Assembly: GCA_964344185.1 (NCBI GenBank)
Contig: CAYFMN010000023.1
Location: 1-64,000, forward strand
Direction: 5' to 3'
Source of the DNA: JAJDAT01 sp964344185
GTDB taxonomy: Bacteria > Nitrospinota > Nitrospinia > Nitrospinales > JAJDAT01
DNA: 64,000 nt
The notes beneath the pieces were generated by a model that was given only the letters and a program-made list of their open reading frames with translations, did no database searches and was not told the origin of the DNA. The position numbers and the translations under genes were made by a program. Numbering within the stretch: the stretch's first letter is position 1; each line of letters begins with the position of its first letter. Positions 61,626 to 64,000 of this stretch are shown in pieces.

Positions 61626-61910
61626 TCAATTGAATAATTGATGAAACAAATTCTCCGCAAGACCTTTCCCAAAACTGATAAATATAATTCCGATTAAGCA
61701 ATTCCAAAACTTCAAAAAATCTTTTCCAAAATGTCTTCTAATGAAAGACTGACCGTAAATAAAATTAGAACCGTCGGGGGGATCAGATATCGAAGGCCAT
61801 TCTTTAAGGGTTCCGAAAATTAAAAGAAAGCCCATGATAATAAAAAATAATGGGAACACAATATCCAGGAAAATAATCCGAATGAGAACCATTGGATCTT
61901 CAATAACCAA
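61626..61910 (-). CDS. Small inner-membrane protein
   Basis: A 94-residue protein with two hydrophobic helices (IIFLDIVFPLFFIIMGFLLI at about 12-31 and CLIGIIFISFGKGLAENL near the end). Between them is a polar loop with DPPDGSNFIYGQSFIRRHFG. No family recognised. AAGGAGTTACTTTGG upstream contains a good AAGGAG site. Confidence 0.6.
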   Translation of the reverse strand: MVIEDPMVLIRIIFLDIVFPLFFIIMGFLLIFGTLKEWPSISDPPDGSNFIYGQSFIRRHFGKDFLKFWNCLIGIIFISFGKGLAENLFHQLFN

Positions 61911-62072
61911 AGTAACTCCTTAGATTAAGCTAATAAATTTAAGAGGACCTCTAATAATTGGCATTTTTACTGATTTTCTGTCGTCTGGTCCTTGAATTTA
62001 ATAATCAGGCTCTTGGCAAATCTGATTTTTTGGAGGTTCCGTTAATTCGAACAAACTCCCAAATATAACTTT

Positions 62073-63989
62073 CTACCCTATCTTTACTTGTGGGAATTTA
62101 TTCTTCCAAGCCGAGAAGGCGATAAGATTGAATAAAATTCTATAATTGTTTTTCTTACCGTTTAAATGATCAGAAATTAGCCGCTTTAAAACCTTTTTAT
62201 CGATTAATTCGTTTAACGATTCATCTGCAACTAAATCGTCTAACCTTGGTTTTAATTCTGTTTTTAGCCAACGGGCAACGGGCAAGGCAAAACCCTGTTT
62301 TTTTTGATTGGTTATTTTTGAAGGAAATCCCCATCGATTCACGGTTAATTTAAGGATTCTTTTCAGGCTGTTTCCTCCTTGTTTGAAATGATCGGGAAGG
62401 CGATTAGCAAATTCAATAATTGAACGTGTAAGAAATGGGGACCTTATTTCAAAACTCGATTGCATGGATGCCCGGTCTGTATGGTTACATATAAACTCCG
62501 GCAAAAACACTTTTTGATAAAAATAGAGGAGTTGCTGGGTCAGAGTCTTATCCTCCATCTTTTTCATAAATTTACCTTCATAATCAAAAATAGTTCCATC
62601 CATTCCCGACGCTTCAAAAAACTCCTTCGGTTGACTCGGACATAACCTCCCAATATCTCTAAAAGGTAGGGTCGAAAGCCAAAGCGGATAACGCATTATG
62701 CGCAATGCGGGAAAACCTTGAAAATAAGCCATCGCCTTTAACTGCAACCCCAGATAAGTGTCGGAAGATGGAATAAAAGTTTCAGCAAGTCTTAGTAAAT
62801 TAGATTGAATAAATTTTGGCAACATTTCAAAAACCCAAACAAACTTTAGGCCGGCAAACGTTATATACCCAGCAAAAAGCTCGTCGCCGCCATCTCCAGA
62901 AATAGCGACTGTAATATCCCTTTTGCACGATTCGGATAAAAATTGCATATTGATAAAAGCAGGGTCTCCGTTTGGCTCGTCTAAATGATTCAGGAATTTT
63001 TCAATTTCTATCTTCGCCGTTTCTTCATTTATTTCAAAAATTTTGTGCCGAAAAACTCCAAGATGATTTGCAACCTCTTTAGCTTTAACGCTCTCGTCAT
63101 AGTCTTTCTCGCTCATTCCCACGCTAAAAGCGTCTACGTTTGGATTGCTTTTTAAACTGGACCGAAGCGACATCGAACTGTCTATTCCACCGGATAGCAA
63201 TACTCCATATGGAACATCCGACCTCATACACATTTTGCAGGACTTTTCAAAAAGCGTTTCGAATTGAGTCGCCGCTTCGTCTATTCCAATCGTTAATGTT
63301 TGCTCTCCAGGAATAGAATCCCAATACAGGATGGTTTTCACTTCTTGATTTTTGATTTTAATAAAGTGACCAGGGAGAAGCTTGTAAACATTTTTCAGCG
63401 GAGTTCTATTACCTCCATAATACGATGCCATTAAATACCGGACAAAATTATCCTTATCTAACCGCCAGTCAAAGTTTTCCAATTGCAATAATGCGCGAAG
63501 TTCTGAGGCATAAACCACTCCCTCATCATATGAATGAAAATATAGAGGCTTTTGTCCAAGGTGATCCCTCACAAGATAATGCTCGCCCGTTTCAGAGTCG
63601 TGAATAGCGGCGGCAAACATGCCCTCCATCTTTACAAAAGCATCCGTCCCCCACGCTATAAAAGCGTTCAAAAAAACTTCCGTATCGGAATCTGTCTGAA
63701 AAACGACTCCCTGACTTTTAAGCTCTTCGCGCAGCTCTATGTAGTTATAAATTTCACCGTTATAACTAAGAGTATATCGTTTGTCGTCGCTAAAAAAAGG
63801 CTGCGCCGCCTTTTGGGACAGGTCCAATATTTTTAGCCGTTGATGCCCCATATAGAGGTTCGGCCTAAGCCATTCTCCAAAATCGTCAGGGCCTCTATGT
63901 TTTAAAGATGCAATCGCTAACTTTGCGTCGTTTATCTCTTTGTCCGACAATTCATTTTCGAATTTAAACCATCCAAAAAGTCCGCACAT
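62073..63989 (-). CDS. asnB: Asparagine synthase (glutamine-hydrolysing)
   Basis: A 638-residue enzyme from ATG 63989. This start places Cys at position 2 (Met-Cys-Gly-Leu-Phe-Gly), the N-terminal nucleophile of class II glutamine amidotransferases; the in-frame TTG two codons earlier would bury it. The glutaminase domain has SLKHRGPDDFGEW, GHQRLKILDLS, YNGEIYNYIELREEL and TDTEVFLNAF. The synthetase domain has the pyrophosphatase loop LLSGGIDSSMSL and AISGDGGDELFAGY. Long AsnB forms like this often act in exopolysaccharide or surface-glycan clusters. The substrate may be Asp or another carboxylate. The upstream region lies outside the window. Confidence 0.92.
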   Translation of the reverse strand: MCGLFGWFKFENELSDKEINDAKLAIASLKHRGPDDFGEWLRPNLYMGHQRLKILDLSQKAAQPFFSDDKRYTLSYNGEIYNYIELREELKSQGVVFQTDSDTEVFLNAFIAWGTDAFVKMEGMFAAAIHDSETGEHYLVRDHLGQKPLYFHSYDEGVVYASELRALLQLENFDWRLDKDNFVRYLMASYYGGNRTPLKNVYKLLPGHFIKIKNQEVKTILYWDSIPGEQTLTIGIDEAATQFETLFEKSCKMCMRSDVPYGVLLSGGIDSSMSLRSSLKSNPNVDAFSVGMSEKDYDESVKAKEVANHLGVFRHKIFEINEETAKIEIEKFLNHLDEPNGDPAFINMQFLSESCKRDITVAISGDGGDELFAGYITFAGLKFVWVFEMLPKFIQSNLLRLAETFIPSSDTYLGLQLKAMAYFQGFPALRIMRYPLWLSTLPFRDIGRLCPSQPKEFFEASGMDGTIFDYEGKFMKKMEDKTLTQQLLYFYQKVFLPEFICNHTDRASMQSSFEIRSPFLTRSIIEFANRLPDHFKQGGNSLKRILKLTVNRWGFPSKITNQKKQGFALPVARWLKTELKPRLDDLVADESLNELIDKKVLKRLISDHLNGKKNNYRILFNLIAFSAWKNKFPQVKIG

Positions 63990-64000
63990 ACTCAATCCAA

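Noticed and set aside
63987..63995. TTG 63995 as asnB start
   Set aside because: It would place residues before the N-terminal nucleophile Cys; ATG 63989 gives Met-Cys-Gly as required.

Overview
The window is AT-rich, densely coded DNA from a Gram-negative bacterium. It encodes an outer-membrane barrel, several lipoproteins, a LysM transglycosylase and exported c-type cytochromes. Two runs of ten N (30626-30635, 55584-55593) show that it is a scaffold, probably from a metagenome or single cell. The best taxonomic guess is a Nitrospinota-like marine nitrite oxidiser. The basis is a tri-haem cytochrome with a C-terminal ethylbenzene-dehydrogenase-type haem domain (the kind proposed as the NXR gamma subunit), abundant SUMF1 proteins, and an archaeal-type PheRS. 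This is inference; no rRNA or NXR catalytic subunit lies in the window.

Layout. 0-7 kb: a TIM-barrel protein with a small membrane protein upstream, an outer-membrane barrel, then fbp, hisS and a Fur-family regulator, and a SUMF1 lipoprotein. 7-20 kb: a TPR lipoprotein, a DUF1566 protein with acs, a methyltransferase with an SGNH-TPR protein, an orphan phage tail-fibre-like gene behind a structured intergenic region, and a GT39-type membrane protein. 20-30 kb: clpB with its own promoter and terminator, then a minus-strand operon alaC-hom-thrC-SUMF1-trxB, a trypsin-like protease, and uppP interrupted by one in-frame TGA. 30-37 kb: tRNA-Arg(CCT), a frameshifted cyclic-nucleotide-binding relic, an unrecognised Cys-rich exported protein next to a stand-alone deaminase-fold protein, a lipoprotein metalloprotease and a PNPOx-fold protein. 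37-50 kb: pheST of archaeal type, a small exported protein with a consensus promoter, an MltD-like transglycosylase, a cupredoxin-like protein with the tri-haem cytochrome, a short-chain dehydrogenase relic, and a YfhO-like membrane protein. 50-56 kb: znuCB, a KAP NTPase, a B12-radical SAM enzyme and a cupin, with copies of a dispersed palindromic repeat between them. 56-64 kb: tRNA-Pro(GGG) carrying a small island, then ankyrin, coiled-coil, MORN and small membrane proteins, and asnB.

The most interesting region is 56238-59114. The last 31 bases of tRNA-Pro, including CCA, are repeated exactly at 59039-59069, followed by a strong terminator. A decayed partial copy lies midway at about 57703-57717. 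These sites delimit two compact modules with no integrase. Each module encodes a GHKL-type ATPase and a STAS-like (DUF4325-type) domain: split over two genes in the first module, and fused to a winged helix in one protein in the second. The fused gene is preceded by an elaborate operator-like array (26-bp perfect palindrome, evenly spaced TTAATAAG boxes, flanking 18-bp inverted repeats). This looks like a compact tRNA-targeted mobile or regulatory/defence cassette. I do not recognise it as a described system.
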